A stretch of 64,000 bases of DNA from the NCBI RefSeq assembly GCF_011927625.1, contig NZ_JAATIZ010000004.1, positions 124,001 to 188,000 on the forward strand, read 5' to 3'. The first letter of the stretch is position 1, and each line of letters starts with the position of its first letter. A program made the position numbers and the translations under genes. Below the pieces are notes generated by a model, which was not told the DNA's origin, did not search any database, and was given only the letters and a program-made list of their open reading frames with translations. This DNA comes from Paenalcaligenes hominis (GTDB lineage Bacteria > Pseudomonadota > Gammaproteobacteria > Burkholderiales > Burkholderiaceae_B). Shown here piece by piece: positions 8,644 through 18,775 of this stretch.

Positions 8644-11600
8644 TTATTTAAAATCCGCATACGGGGTTAAGGGATCTAAGCCTAAAGGTAAGCTGCCCTG
8701 CCATGGCTCAAAGGTATAGCGCAAATACAGCATGCCTCGGCTTGGTGCGTAATCTTTGCTGTGCTGTAGATCTAGCCCTGCTCCGAGCACCCAATGTTTG
8801 TTAAGGCGGCGCTCAACCCCACCACTTAGGGTATAGCCAAGGCCTCGGCTGGTTTCACCTTGATGATTTTTGGCACTAGAAAAGGAGGCGCCGCCTTCCA
8901 CTACGAAAGACCAGTTTGCAGTACGTTTTGCATAACGCACAGGCAAAGAAAGGGAGTTGTAGTGTTTAGGACTGTAATAGCCCCCTTCCCTAAAACCATA
9001 CCCACCTAGCCCCTTCTGATAGCGCCAATGCATCGCATTTACACCTACTGAAAGCAATTCATGGTTTTTATTAATCAGACGGCGGTAGTATCCCCCCATC
9101 ACGCGACTACGCTGGTTATTTTGAACGTTTTTGCCTTTTAGCACGTGGTGGCTTAAATCGGCCCACACGCCATTGGCTTCGCCTTGATCCCAGCTGAGGC
9201 TTAACGCCGCACCAGTTGCCATAACGCCCCCCCATTTCACGCCTGTGCCAATGTCTTTGATACCCGCAAAAGATAATACCGAATTCGACATAGGGCGGCG
9301 TGATGCAGTAAGACGCCATCCTGTGGCGCGCCAATTTCCAGAGTAGCTAATGCCCCCCGTCCAGGTTGAGACAGGGAAACCTAAGGGCGTCGTGCCCAAA
9401 TCAAAACTCAAATCTTTACCGGCCCAACCAATGGCCACGCTGGTGCCCTGAGCACGTTGCTTGAACCCGTCCTTGCAGGCTGTGCCCGCCCCTGAGGAAC
9501 AAGTGCCCAGCTCGCCACGGTAGACTCCATCAGCCTCTGGCTCGAGCCGACCGGCATCCATACGAACGTGGTCTGCTCGGATAAAGCCACTACCCGACTT
9601 AATCGGGTAATTCATTTGCACAATCGTAGTGTTAGCAGTGAGCTCTGAAATGCCTGGCGTGCCATCACTACGCCACCAATGGTCATTATGAATACGAATG
9701 GTGGGATTCTGTTGCTGGTATAAGGCCTCTGCCTCCGTACGTAAGCCCCGAGCTAGCCAGTCATCGGTATCCTCTAAACGCATCGCACGCGTAAAAGCCA
9801 CATCATCACGCACAGGCTGCACCGCCTCAGCAGGCAACAGGTCAGCGGCGACCATGCCTTGAGCGTACCAATTCAATGCATCGTGAGGGGGCTTACCCGC
9901 TGCTTGCCACGACCGCGCTAAGGCTCTGTAGCTACTGGCTGACAATGGCTCTATTGTTTGTAACGTTTGATACGTATTAATGGAGCGTTCAAAATTGCCC
10001 TTCTCGTAATACCATTCAGCCAGTTGCAGTAGAGCGCCGCTGTAAGGGGGCTGCTGTTCGAGTAGCGCAATGGCGCGGCTCGTTTCGCCCTGCTCATACA
10101 ACTGTTGGGCTTCTGCTAAGGCTAAGGATTGTTGCACCCGTTGCTCGAGTTCATGCATGGGTTCCGTCCATAGTGCTAGCTCTACTTCGCGCAATGCTTT
10201 TAATGCACGTTGACCTTGGTCTAATGAGGTCAATAACAACGCGTAGGCATACTGCGTAGCCACTTCGCCTTTGTGTAATAAATAATGATCTCTAAACGCG
10301 CCTAAGGCTTCGTCAGACCGCCCTTGATCGCGCAAAGCGACTGCTAGACCATAACTACGCCATGCGTTGGAAAGATCCAATTGTTGCCCTTGACGCATTA
10401 AAGCAATGGCTTGTTCCCATTGTTCAGCCTGTTGCGCCTCTGCGATACGCTCATCTAAAAGCGCTAATTCATAATTGCGTAGCGCTTGAGCCACCACGGG
10501 TTTGTTTTGCATAGTGGACGGCAATTGTTTTAATACTGATAGGCTTTGGGCGGACGCAAACTGGTCGGCATACGCCACCACCCCCCACTGCACTGACTCA
10601 TTGTGAGGGTCTAAACGCATGGCTTTTTGGTAATACTGCCAAGCTTGCTCGTTATTGCCCTGCGCTAAATAGGAACGTGCTAGGCCGAGCACAGCAAAAA
10701 GATTAGTGGATTCTCGTTGATATACTTGTTGGTAGAGCCGCTGTGCGGTAGCCCACTGTGCTTTATCTGCAGCACCTTCAGCCTCGCTAAGCAGCAGCCA
10801 CAGTTTGGTTGAATTCGCTAAACTTATCCACCGCGATTTACGGTCAGCTTCCTGTTCGGTGGCAATGGCCCGTTCAAAATAATGCAAGGCCTGAGCACGG
10901 TTATTCAACCGTAAATACGCCAAGCCAATGCTACCAATGATTTCCACGTCATCGGGATAGCTACGCAAGGCTTGCTGCAACTGCGCTAAAGCTTGCGTTG
11001 GGTTTTTTTGAGCCTCGACGGCAGCCAAACCTGTTTGGCCAGCACGCCAAGCCGGATCATCTAATCGCGCTTGTTGCGCTGTGAGGATGTCTTGAGCACG
11101 GGCCTGAAGACTCGTTAAGTCTGCATAACGCTGTACAAAATCCTGCCATAAGGCCTGACTGTGATCGCTGAGTGCTAGACCGCTAAGGTACTCGTATTCA
11201 CGTGTAGCTGCCCATTGACGCTCCGTGCTGCGCTCAGCCAGTTGATGTAAATACTGCAAGGCCGTATCCGGCTTGTTCACTGCAAAATAATAATTGACTA
11301 AGCTTCGCAATAAGCCAGCATGGCGCGGAAACTGCTTTAACGAGGCCTCTAATGCCGTTATCGCAGCGGTATATTCGGCCGTCTGCCCCACACGTACCTG
11401 CCAATACTCTTGAGCAAGCTCAGGCGTGGGGTACCGACCTTGAAGTAGACGGTCATAGCGCTCACGCGCTTCAGCATACTGTCCAGCGCGTGCTAATAGA
11501 CGCGCTTGCGTCAGCTCAACCTCACGCTCTGGCTCAGTCAAAGCCACCAATAGTCTTGCATCGGCGTACTCATCTGAACTAGGGGCCGACTGCTGCAGCT

Positions 11601-11871
11601 GAGCTAATTTAGCTTGAGCTTGCTCGGGTTGATTTAACCTAAGCGCCAAGCGCAGCTCAGCTAAAAGCCCCTGAGGGTGCTGCGGACTAATACGGTAGAG
11701 ACGCTGGACAGCATCGTTGACAATGTCGTCCCTAAATAACGCCTCACCTTGTTTAATTTGGTGAATTAACTGCTGCTCCGCAGCGCTACTAGGAGCGGCC
11801 CATACCGGTTGAGCTAACTTCACACTTAATAATAAGCCTGCAAGTAAAGGCACTAATGTATATCGATTCAT
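8644..11871 (-). CDS. bcsC: BcsC cellulose export protein (TPR + outer-membrane barrel)
   Basis: A 1075-residue protein with a signal peptide ending near VWAAP, a long periplasmic TPR superhelix to about residue 720, and a C-terminal domain of about 330 residues typical of the BcsC beta-barrel, ending in LRYTFEPWQG and ADFK. It guides the glucan from BcsB across the periplasm and out through the outer membrane. Its start overlaps the bcsZ stop by 4 nt. It is the last gene of the bcs operon; its length is close to the 1150-residue norm. Confidence 0.92.
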   Translation of the reverse strand: MNRYTLVPLLAGLLLSVKLAQPVWAAPSSAAEQQLIHQIKQGEALFRDDIVNDAVQRLYRISPQHPQGLLAELRLALRLNQPEQAQAKLAQLQQSAPSSDEYADARLLVALTEPEREVELTQARLLARAGQYAEARERYDRLLQGRYPTPELAQEYWQVRVGQTAEYTAAITALEASLKQFPRHAGLLRSLVNYYFAVNKPDTALQYLHQLAERSTERQWAATREYEYLSGLALSDHSQALWQDFVQRYADLTSLQARAQDILTAQQARLDDPAWRAGQTGLAAVEAQKNPTQALAQLQQALRSYPDDVEIIGSIGLAYLRLNNRAQALHYFERAIATEQEADRKSRWISLANSTKLWLLLSEAEGAADKAQWATAQRLYQQVYQRESTNLFAVLGLARSYLAQGNNEQAWQYYQKAMRLDPHNESVQWGVVAYADQFASAQSLSVLKQLPSTMQNKPVVAQALRNYELALLDERIAEAQQAEQWEQAIALMRQGQQLDLSNAWRSYGLAVALRDQGRSDEALGAFRDHYLLHKGEVATQYAYALLLTSLDQGQRALKALREVELALWTEPMHELEQRVQQSLALAEAQQLYEQGETSRAIALLEQQPPYSGALLQLAEWYYEKGNFERSINTYQTLQTIEPLSASSYRALARSWQAAGKPPHDALNWYAQGMVAADLLPAEAVQPVRDDVAFTRAMRLEDTDDWLARGLRTEAEALYQQQNPTIRIHNDHWWRSDGTPGISELTANTTIVQMNYPIKSGSGFIRADHVRMDAGRLEPEADGVYRGELGTCSSGAGTACKDGFKQRAQGTSVAIGWAGKDLSFDLGTTPLGFPVSTWTGGISYSGNWRATGWRLTASRRPMSNSVLSFAGIKDIGTGVKWGGVMATGAALSLSWDQGEANGVWADLSHHVLKGKNVQNNQRSRVMGGYYRRLINKNHELLSVGVNAMHWRYQKGLGGYGFREGGYYSPKHYNSLSLPVRYAKRTANWSFVVEGGASFSSAKNHQGETSRGLGYTLSGGVERRLNKHWVLGAGLDLQHSKDYAPSRGMLYLRYTFEPWQGSLPLGLDPLTPYADFK

Positions 11872-12980
11872 TGGCAGTCCACCCAGTATGGAATTACATG
11901 CCCTTCGGCATCAAAAACATAACGTTGTTCTTCCCACCCCTGACCAAACAAATACAACATAAAATTGTAGTAACCCATTTGCTCCCACTGGACGTCCTTT
12001 AAACGATCCGCTTGAGCCGCACCAAAAGGGGTGTCTTTAAATAAAGGTAATAAAGCGGCGGAAAAACCGATGGGGCCTTGACCTGTTGCTTTGCCTTGCA
12101 GCACGTCTAGGGTTTCAGCAGGTAATCCTTGCTGATCTACATACGGTAATGCTTGTTTAAAATGGGTTTGTAAACGATGGGCTTGGGGACTTGACGCTAA
12201 CATACCGATCCAAAGGTATACCCGAATGGCGTCATAGCTTCCTATTTGTTCTGTCGCTGTGGGGTAAGACCACTGTTGATCCTGCCATGTCACCCAATCG
12301 GGCGCTATACCAAGAGGCGCTGTTTGTATCAGCAAGTCTGGCATATGGCGTGCGACCTCAGCCCATGCGCTTTGGGGCAAGGTATGTTGAGCGCGCCACA
12401 CCAGCTGAGGCGGTAAATAGCTAGGGTTTAAGCGCCAAGCATCTTCTGTAGCAAAGCCCACCTTGCCTGGCAACAACACGGTGCCAAACGAGGGCAAATC
12501 AGTCATTTCTTCGTCAGCAATGCGCTGTAATAACAAATGACCCAATACTGTGTATTGTCGTTCATGCCACAAGCGCCCCGCTTCTAGCAGGGTATAAGCA
12601 ATCCATAAATCCGAGTCGGAGGCGGAGTTCGAGTCCAGTACCCCCCACTCTTTGGTTTCGGTTTCTCCCCACAGCCAAGCAGGTAATTGGCTGGCCAGAT
12701 CGCCCTGGGCCAGATTGTCCTCTGTCCATTTGACCAGCCGTCTGAATAAGGCTTTATCATTTTGAATCAGAGCAAAAAATAAGGCGTAGCTTTGCCCCTC
12801 AGACGTGGTGATATGGCGCGAATCAGAAAAATCAATCACGCGCCCCTCTGCACTGATCATTTGCTTTTGAAAATGCTCCCACGCTGGCCAAGATGTGGGG
12901 CAAGCAGCCGTGGACTGCGCCTGCAGCAGCCAGCTGCTGCTGCACAAAACACCCAAAGCAATTAAGCGCTTAGTCATCAT
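11868..12980 (-). CDS. bcsZ: BcsZ periplasmic endo-beta-1,4-glucanase (GH8)
   Basis: A 370-residue secreted glycoside hydrolase family 8 enzyme with the signal peptide ending around QAQSTA. TTSEGQSYALFFAL carries the catalytic acid E61. ASDSDLWIAY (about 120-129) is the family signature and SYDAIRVYLW holds D250, the likely base. BcsZ trims cellulose during export and is required for normal fibre formation. Two adjacent ATGs exist (12980 and 12977). It overlaps bcsB by 11 nt and bcsC by 4 nt. Confidence 0.92.
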   Translation of the reverse strand: MMTKRLIALGVLCSSSWLLQAQSTAACPTSWPAWEHFQKQMISAEGRVIDFSDSRHITTSEGQSYALFFALIQNDKALFRRLVKWTEDNLAQGDLASQLPAWLWGETETKEWGVLDSNSASDSDLWIAYTLLEAGRLWHERQYTVLGHLLLQRIADEEMTDLPSFGTVLLPGKVGFATEDAWRLNPSYLPPQLVWRAQHTLPQSAWAEVARHMPDLLIQTAPLGIAPDWVTWQDQQWSYPTATEQIGSYDAIRVYLWIGMLASSPQAHRLQTHFKQALPYVDQQGLPAETLDVLQGKATGQGPIGFSAALLPLFKDTPFGAAQADRLKDVQWEQMGYYNFMLYLFGQGWEEQRYVFDAEGHVIPYWVDCQ

Positions 12981-15255
12981 GCTCGACGCGTCGACGCGCC
13001 ACTTGTCGTAATAGCCCCCATAAGATCAAGGCCACTATGAGAACGAGAGTAAACGCCAATCCACTTAGTAAAAGTGGCTTGTCGGATAAGGTAAACCAGA
13101 GTTTTTTCCACCACTCTAAATGCCCTACATAATAGGTCGACCCCACATGTTGAGCGGCAACCCCTGAATCACGAATTAACACGACTGACCCATCCATTGC
13201 AGCCCGTTTTCCTGATGAAGCCAGCGCATCACGTAACAGAGTCACATCCTCATCAGTATTCGCTAGTAAGCCTACAATGCTGCGTTGCGGAAAATGCTCG
13301 GATTGTAAGCCCACGAGTGCAGCCATAGGCGCTAACGCACGGATACGAACTAATGATTGGGCCTCGACTTCGGCTTTTTTCAGTAGCTCACGATTTTCTC
13401 TACGTTGCTTATCATTATGATTCGTAGCGGTTTGGCGTAACCAGCTCTCAGTGTCTTGTAATAATAAATTGGCATCAGGGCGAGCTTTGATGGCGTCTGG
13501 TAAGGCACCCAACAACAAAATATCGGCATCCTGTTGACTGGCTTTTTCCCAATCTGACATGACGCGTAGCTTTAGAGCAGGATAACCAACCTGTGCCCCT
13601 ATATGACTGAACGTTTCTAAAAACGCACTAACTTGTAAAGCAGATGGGGCTTCAGGCACGACGGCAATGGTTTCAGATAAATCAGCCATGCGGCTAAAAG
13701 GAAAAGCACTGCTCGCAAAAACGCGTAAGTTTGGCATCGCAATATAATGCGCGTAGCCAGAAAAATCTAAAACTGAACGCTCATCGATTGCCGCTCGAAT
13801 GTCAACCGGCAGAACAGTTTGGCACATCCCATGCTGAGCGCTGCCTAAAGTACTGGCGTAGGAAAAGTCAAAGCGAATGGTGTTGTTAGAACCAATTTTC
13901 ACTGCAGGTAATAACAGCTTTTCATCCTCTAAGGAGGTTTCATTACCCCGCAATGGTAAGCGCAATTGAGTAAAGGTTCCTTTTTCATCCGAGGATTTAA
14001 GCAAATAGCTGTCAATATACTGATTATTTAAGCTAAGTGTTAAACGCGACTCATCGCTGGCTTTGGGGGCTACATATCGATAGTTGAGCTCCATGGGGAT
14101 GCCATTATTCCCCCACACAAATAGGTCAGGCGGCAAATTGATGGCTAAATCTATCGGTCTGGGCATAAGACCCGATACCTCAAGCTGGCCAGGATAAGAC
14201 GTCAACTCGGAAAAGTACACCGGACGATTCGTAGCCACCCAGTTCGGCGCATCGTACGGTTGACGCGGGGCCTCTTCAATTACCGAATCCACACTGACGC
14301 TGCGGCCGCGAAACAAGGGGTTTCCAATCGCTAATGCCGAAGCTGCTGTTACTAAGTCGGCCTCATCACGCCCCAGAATCAACAACATCTTGTGCGTTTG
14401 ACTATTCGGCACAGCCATTAGCTCTACGGTGGGCTCGGTCACAGTGGGGTAGGATTTAAGAAAATCAGGTCTGGCGTCATTTGTGGCGAAAACCACAGCA
14501 TGGTGTTCGGGCAAGACGTTGAAAGAAACAGGAAAGCTGAGATCGCGCCACTGTGCCTCTTTACCAAAGTACGACGCTAAGATAGCGCTGGCCTGAAGCT
14601 CAGTACTGGATGGCGGCTGCGCGAACACAAACGGAATCGTTTGGGCTTGCATATCGCCCGCGTCAAAAAAAGGCTCTGGAAAAAATGCTAAGTCATTTGC
14701 CAAAGGCAATGGCTCTTGATTAATGGTGACTCGCGTTTCTTTGCTAACATCTAGCCACAATGCGCTATGTGTTAAGTCTTCACATATATCCGTGTAGTGT
14801 CCAACAAACTCAAGCCGAATTCGGTTAAAACGTGTCATTAATAACGGATCTAAAGGCAGTTTACGCGCAATTTTCTGCCCTAAAAACTCGCTCTCTACAT
14901 TAATTACCCCCATCAGCTCATCATTTAAGTACACCCGTAAGTGCGATAGCTTAGGCAATAAGGCCGGTGAGGGGGTGAAAACCAAATCCAGCTCAGCACT
15001 ATTAACAACCTGATCTCGGCGTAAAGTGAACTCTAACGCTTGGGCATTACGCATGCCTAAAAGCTTAAAACCATTCCCTTGAGTCAGCTGGCTCAGACCT
15101 AAAATGTCTTGACGTGTTGGCGTAGATGCAGCCGACTCTTGAGGAGGCTCTATCTGTAATAACGTAGGCTCTGTAGGCTCTTGAGCTCCTATTCCAACAT
15201 TGACACACAGCGCCGCCATTAACGCCACACTTTGTTTATATAATTTATTTTTCAT
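12970..15255 (-). CDS. bcsB: BcsB cellulose synthase periplasmic subunit
   Basis: A 761-residue protein with a signal peptide (to about residue 24), two repeats of carbohydrate-binding and ferredoxin-like domains in the periplasm, and one C-terminal membrane anchor (LLLSGLAFTLVLIVALILW, about 730-748) with a short basic cytoplasmic tail. The anchor packs against BcsA and is needed for catalysis; the domains steer the chain toward BcsC. The gene overlaps bcsA by 11 nt upstream and bcsZ by 11 nt downstream. Confidence 0.92.
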   Translation of the reverse strand: MKNKLYKQSVALMAALCVNVGIGAQEPTEPTLLQIEPPQESAASTPTRQDILGLSQLTQGNGFKLLGMRNAQALEFTLRRDQVVNSAELDLVFTPSPALLPKLSHLRVYLNDELMGVINVESEFLGQKIARKLPLDPLLMTRFNRIRLEFVGHYTDICEDLTHSALWLDVSKETRVTINQEPLPLANDLAFFPEPFFDAGDMQAQTIPFVFAQPPSSTELQASAILASYFGKEAQWRDLSFPVSFNVLPEHHAVVFATNDARPDFLKSYPTVTEPTVELMAVPNSQTHKMLLILGRDEADLVTAASALAIGNPLFRGRSVSVDSVIEEAPRQPYDAPNWVATNRPVYFSELTSYPGQLEVSGLMPRPIDLAINLPPDLFVWGNNGIPMELNYRYVAPKASDESRLTLSLNNQYIDSYLLKSSDEKGTFTQLRLPLRGNETSLEDEKLLLPAVKIGSNNTIRFDFSYASTLGSAQHGMCQTVLPVDIRAAIDERSVLDFSGYAHYIAMPNLRVFASSAFPFSRMADLSETIAVVPEAPSALQVSAFLETFSHIGAQVGYPALKLRVMSDWEKASQQDADILLLGALPDAIKARPDANLLLQDTESWLRQTATNHNDKQRRENRELLKKAEVEAQSLVRIRALAPMAALVGLQSEHFPQRSIVGLLANTDEDVTLLRDALASSGKRAAMDGSVVLIRDSGVAAQHVGSTYYVGHLEWWKKLWFTLSDKPLLLSGLAFTLVLIVALILWGLLRQVARRRVEHDD

Positions 15256-17860
15256 ATCTATTCACCGGACGCGTACGAGGAATAAAAGACCCCAACCATA
15301 AAAATGCATTCGCTAGCCCCTTTAATACCCAACTGAAAGGAAATGGCATGTACGTGGCCAAGCGCTTATAACCCACCAAGCTTAGTTTGACCACGTCACC
15401 AAAACTGGACATAGGTCGATCCAGCACAAACTGTTGACCCGCGGTAATCCAAGCATCAGAACGGGCAAATGTACACTGCACAAAATCAATCTGTTGCTGT
15501 ACAGTCAAATCACTTAAATACAAACCCAATGCAGTATCCGTTCGTCTTACTACCACGGCGGGGAAAGTGAACTGACGTGCGCCACGCGGCAATTGCAACG
15601 TGACTCGCTCGCCCAACATAAAAGAGGCGTGCCCTTTTAAGGTTAATGCCACACCCGAATCGGAATAATCCATTAATGTTGCCGCGAATGCCTTGCCATT
15701 GGCTGCTACCACATGCACAGGCATAGAGGCCGCCACACGATGGCTGTGACGCACTTGGCGGCTTTCAGCGGCGACAGCTACAGCGCCCCCCAGCACGATT
15801 AAGTTGTAGGCCACCCACAATAGGGTCACTATGACTGTTATTTTTTCGTTATCTGGCCCATACATAAAACGCCAGATCCCAAACCCCACACCAATCAGGT
15901 TTAAAAGGGCCAACACCATATAAGGCAACGCAATCTTCCAGTCAAAATAGCTTTTATTAACCAAGCCGCCTTTGGCTGTGACGTTAAACGTGCCCTTGCT
16001 GGGTGCGAACAAGGCTACCGTCGTTGGCCAAGCGATATACCAAGACAACACCGTCTCGTAAATTTCACCCCAAAATGACCGTCGATAAGCGCCTTGCATG
16101 ACTGAGTTAGTGAGTGCGGCATGCATCATGTGTGGCAAGACATACAGCATAATCACAAGAGCTGGCGCATAAATAATGTAGGCATGAAACACCAGAAAAG
16201 CCAAAGGAGCCGTTAGATAAATAAGCCGTGGGATACCGGCTAGAAAATGCATCATAGCGTTGACATAACAGATGCGTTGAAAAAAGCTTAGCCCTTTACC
16301 CAACAACGGGTTATCGGTACGGAAAATTTGTACCATGCCTCGCGCCCATCGAATTCGTTGACCTATATGAGCAGACAAACTTTCTGTGGCTAAACCAGCT
16401 GCCATAGGAATACGTAAGTAAGCAGAATTAAACCCCTTACGGTGCAAACGTAATGCCGTATGCGCGTCTTCCGTGACGGTTTCTACAGCAAAACCACCAA
16501 TACTTTCTACCGCCGAGCGTCGTAATATCGCACACGAGCCACAGAAAAACGCGGCATTCCACAAGTCGTTGCCGTCTTGAATTAGCCCATAGAACAAACT
16601 GTTTTCATTAGGCTTAGTACCAAAATGGCTTAAGTTGCGCTCAAATGGGTCGGGCGAGAAAAAATGATGAGGGGTTTGCACTAACGACAACTTTTTATCT
16701 CGAAAAAACCACCCCACTGTTAACTGTAGAAAAGCGCGAGACGGCACATGATCACAATCAAAAATAGCCACTAAATCGCCATCTGTTTTCGTTAAGGCAT
16801 GATTCAGGTTTCCAGCTTTGGCATGGCGACCATCAGGACGAATGATGTAGTTAATTCCGGCCTGTTCAGCAAATTCTCTGAAAGCAGGACGTCTGCCATC
16901 ATCTAACAAGTGAATACGCAATTTGTCTTTAGGCCAATCCATGCCTAGCGCAGCATACACGGTAGGCCTTACTACGCTTAAATCCTCGTTATAGGTAGGA
17001 ATCATTAAATCAACGGTTGGCCAGAGATCTGTATTTTTTGGTAATGGAGCGACTTGGCGCTGTAGCGGCCATGCTGTCTGTATATAACCTAGCACCAGTA
17101 CAACCCATGAATACGTTTCTGCTGCTAATAAAATCAAACCAAAGAAAACGTCTTTGCTGTCATTCCAATTTAGGGTGGAACTGTAGCGCCACCAAATATA
17201 CCGCCCCGAAACAGTGAGTGACAAAACAATAAGCATTAAGGCAGAAAATCGCCCAGGTACATCACGGATAAGTAATGCCGCACACCATAACAACATCACA
17301 AACACAAATTGCGATAAAAGATTAAAGGGTTGGGTGACAAGCAATAAAGCACAAATCAACGTTAAGCCAATAGCTATGACCCAACCGAATTTTTGTGACC
17401 AACTCGACCGAGTACGTGCCTGTGGATGCGAAGCGGCAGGCGCCACAGCGACAAGGAACGGCGTAGCCAATCGTTTTAACCATAGAAAAAAACGATTTCG
17501 TTGTATCGTGAAAGCCCGATACCATCGCGTCAACCCTTGCCATGGGTGCGTCTGTGATGAGTAATGAAAAGGCAAACGCCAAATAACTAACCACAAAGAC
17601 TGCAGCCCATAACGCACTGGATCAGCGAAACGATAAGGGCGTTGTTGTAAATGACTAAACCAAGGTGCATAACTTTTTATTAAACCCTGCCAAGCGGGGC
17701 CTTCTAGACGTAAAAACGTATAGCTTATGCCCCACATCAGCAGACAAAACGAGGCAACCCACATTCCCATTCGACGTTGATAACGTAAATACGAATAGTG
17801 TTGCGCCCCCACTTGGTAGAGCGACGTAGAGAGAACACAACGTGCTAGGTATTTAGTCAT
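15245..17860 (-). CDS. bcsA: BcsA cellulose synthase catalytic subunit (UDP-forming, PilZ)
   Basis: An 871-residue inner-membrane GT2 synthase that polymerises UDP-glucose. All motifs are visible: LLDDG (318-322), DCD (368-370), FFCGS (438-442), TED with the catalytic base (463-465) and QRIRW (501-505). Several membrane helices flank the catalytic domain. The C-terminal PilZ domain has RHSHR (704-708) and DYSDSG (731-736), the RxxxR and DxSxxG parts of the c-di-GMP site, so synthesis should be switched on by c-di-GMP. It has an N-terminal extension of roughly 150 residues, as in Escherichia coli. It follows bcsQ by 10 nt. Confidence 0.95.
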   Translation of the reverse strand: MTKYLARCVLSTSLYQVGAQHYSYLRYQRRMGMWVASFCLLMWGISYTFLRLEGPAWQGLIKSYAPWFSHLQQRPYRFADPVRYGLQSLWLVIWRLPFHYSSQTHPWQGLTRWYRAFTIQRNRFFLWLKRLATPFLVAVAPAASHPQARTRSSWSQKFGWVIAIGLTLICALLLVTQPFNLLSQFVFVMLLWCAALLIRDVPGRFSALMLIVLSLTVSGRYIWWRYSSTLNWNDSKDVFFGLILLAAETYSWVVLVLGYIQTAWPLQRQVAPLPKNTDLWPTVDLMIPTYNEDLSVVRPTVYAALGMDWPKDKLRIHLLDDGRRPAFREFAEQAGINYIIRPDGRHAKAGNLNHALTKTDGDLVAIFDCDHVPSRAFLQLTVGWFFRDKKLSLVQTPHHFFSPDPFERNLSHFGTKPNENSLFYGLIQDGNDLWNAAFFCGSCAILRRSAVESIGGFAVETVTEDAHTALRLHRKGFNSAYLRIPMAAGLATESLSAHIGQRIRWARGMVQIFRTDNPLLGKGLSFFQRICYVNAMMHFLAGIPRLIYLTAPLAFLVFHAYIIYAPALVIMLYVLPHMMHAALTNSVMQGAYRRSFWGEIYETVLSWYIAWPTTVALFAPSKGTFNVTAKGGLVNKSYFDWKIALPYMVLALLNLIGVGFGIWRFMYGPDNEKITVIVTLLWVAYNLIVLGGAVAVAAESRQVRHSHRVAASMPVHVVAANGKAFAATLMDYSDSGVALTLKGHASFMLGERVTLQLPRGARQFTFPAVVVRRTDTALGLYLSDLTVQQQIDFVQCTFARSDAWITAGQQFVLDRPMSSFGDVVKLSLVGYKRLATYMPFPFSWVLKGLANAFLWLGSFIPRTRPVNRYEK

Positions 17861-17870
17861 TGTTTTTCCC

Positions 17871-18596
17871 CTAACGGCAGTGAGTTAAACACCATGTCGC
17901 TAGACTCTGCATATCCTGTGCGGCTGAGCTTTCAGGAAAATACGTGGTGGCAGGCATTTTGTGGCCTAAGGCTTCATTAACATGCGCATCTAAATGCAAG
18001 TTAAGGGGCGCTAAACGTGAACGATAGCGTTGCTGCCAATCCATTAAAACGGCTTCGGTCGCTGAGCAAGCCGGGTTATGTCGGTTGACTACAATATGCG
18101 TTTGCGTCTGCATCACGTATTGACCCAACAAAATGTGGGCGGCCATATCCGGCTCGACGATTAACAAATGCAAAGCACTGGCTTCATATAAAAGATTGAA
18201 TCCTGTTTGTAGAACAGGGAGATCTAGGAGAATCCATTGAGGTAATTCTGCTGTGGTAACGAGTTGCTGTGGTAACGCATTAATCCAACTTTGGATTGCC
18301 TCTGTGCTGGGGCGTGCCGTGCTTAGCGCATGGCGTCCATACGGTAATACCCAAAGTGATGGAGCGACTTGATAGGTTTGGTCCATCCAAGCGTACGGAT
18401 CATTAACGACTGCGGCCCATCCATGCTGTTCCTCGTAGGGAATATTGAAGTGCAAACGTAATAAATCCGCCTCATTGAAATCAATCACCAGTACAGACTG
18501 ATCTAAACGACGTAAGCTGTCTGCAAGCATGGCCGCCACACTGGTGGTGCCGGCCCCACCCCGTAAACCAGAAAGGGCAATAATAGAACGTTTCAT
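17871..18596 (-). CDS. bcsQ: BcsQ MinD-like ATPase of cellulose synthesis
   Basis: A 241-residue ParA/MinD-type protein starting KRSIIALSGLRGGAGTTSV, which matches the deviant Walker A of E. coli YhjQ/BcsQ (GVRGGVGTT). The deviant lysine is replaced by arginine, as in other BcsQ. With BcsR it forms a complex that recruits and stabilises the synthase at the inner membrane. The ATG at 18596 overlaps the bcsR stop (ATGA); the upstream GTG at 18644 would add 16 residues inside bcsR and is rejected. Confidence 0.88.
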   Translation of the reverse strand: MKRSIIALSGLRGGAGTTSVAAMLADSLRRLDQSVLVIDFNEADLLRLHFNIPYEEQHGWAAVVNDPYAWMDQTYQVAPSLWVLPYGRHALSTARPSTEAIQSWINALPQQLVTTAELPQWILLDLPVLQTGFNLLYEASALHLLIVEPDMAAHILLGQYVMQTQTHIVVNRHNPACSATEAVLMDWQQRYRSRLAPLNLHLDAHVNEALGHKMPATTYFPESSAAQDMQSLATWCLTHCR

Positions 18597-18775
18597 GACG
18601 ATGATTCCTGTGACCAACGCTGCCACTCTGCTAGTAATGGCCACTGTTTTAGCGCCCGCTGCCAGGCTTCATGCGACATAATATCCACGTACTCAAACTC
18701 GCCCGTATGCAAGTACTGAGTCAGGGACTGAATATCATCAGCGTCTTGGGTTAAAGGCTGTGAAGGTTGACTCAT
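18593..18775 (-). CDS. bcsR: BcsR small regulator of cellulose synthesis
   Basis: A 60-residue protein. Its core, FEYVDIMSHEAWQRALKQWP followed by LLAEW, parallels the YADIS...ALKRWPLLAEF core of E. coli BcsR/YhjR. BcsR binds BcsQ and stabilises it in the regulatory complex. The ATG at 18775 overlaps the bcsG stop by 4 nt and the bcsR stop overlaps bcsQ by 4 nt, which sets the gene limits; an upstream GTG at 18793 is unlikely. Confidence 0.85.
   Translation of the reverse strand: MSQPSQPLTQDADDIQSLTQYLHTGEFEYVDIMSHEAWQRALKQWPLLAEWQRWSQESSS

Noticed and set aside
17214-17564. A 116-residue plus-strand frame inside bcsA
   Set aside because: BcsA is full length here with all motifs; the frame is an antisense shadow.
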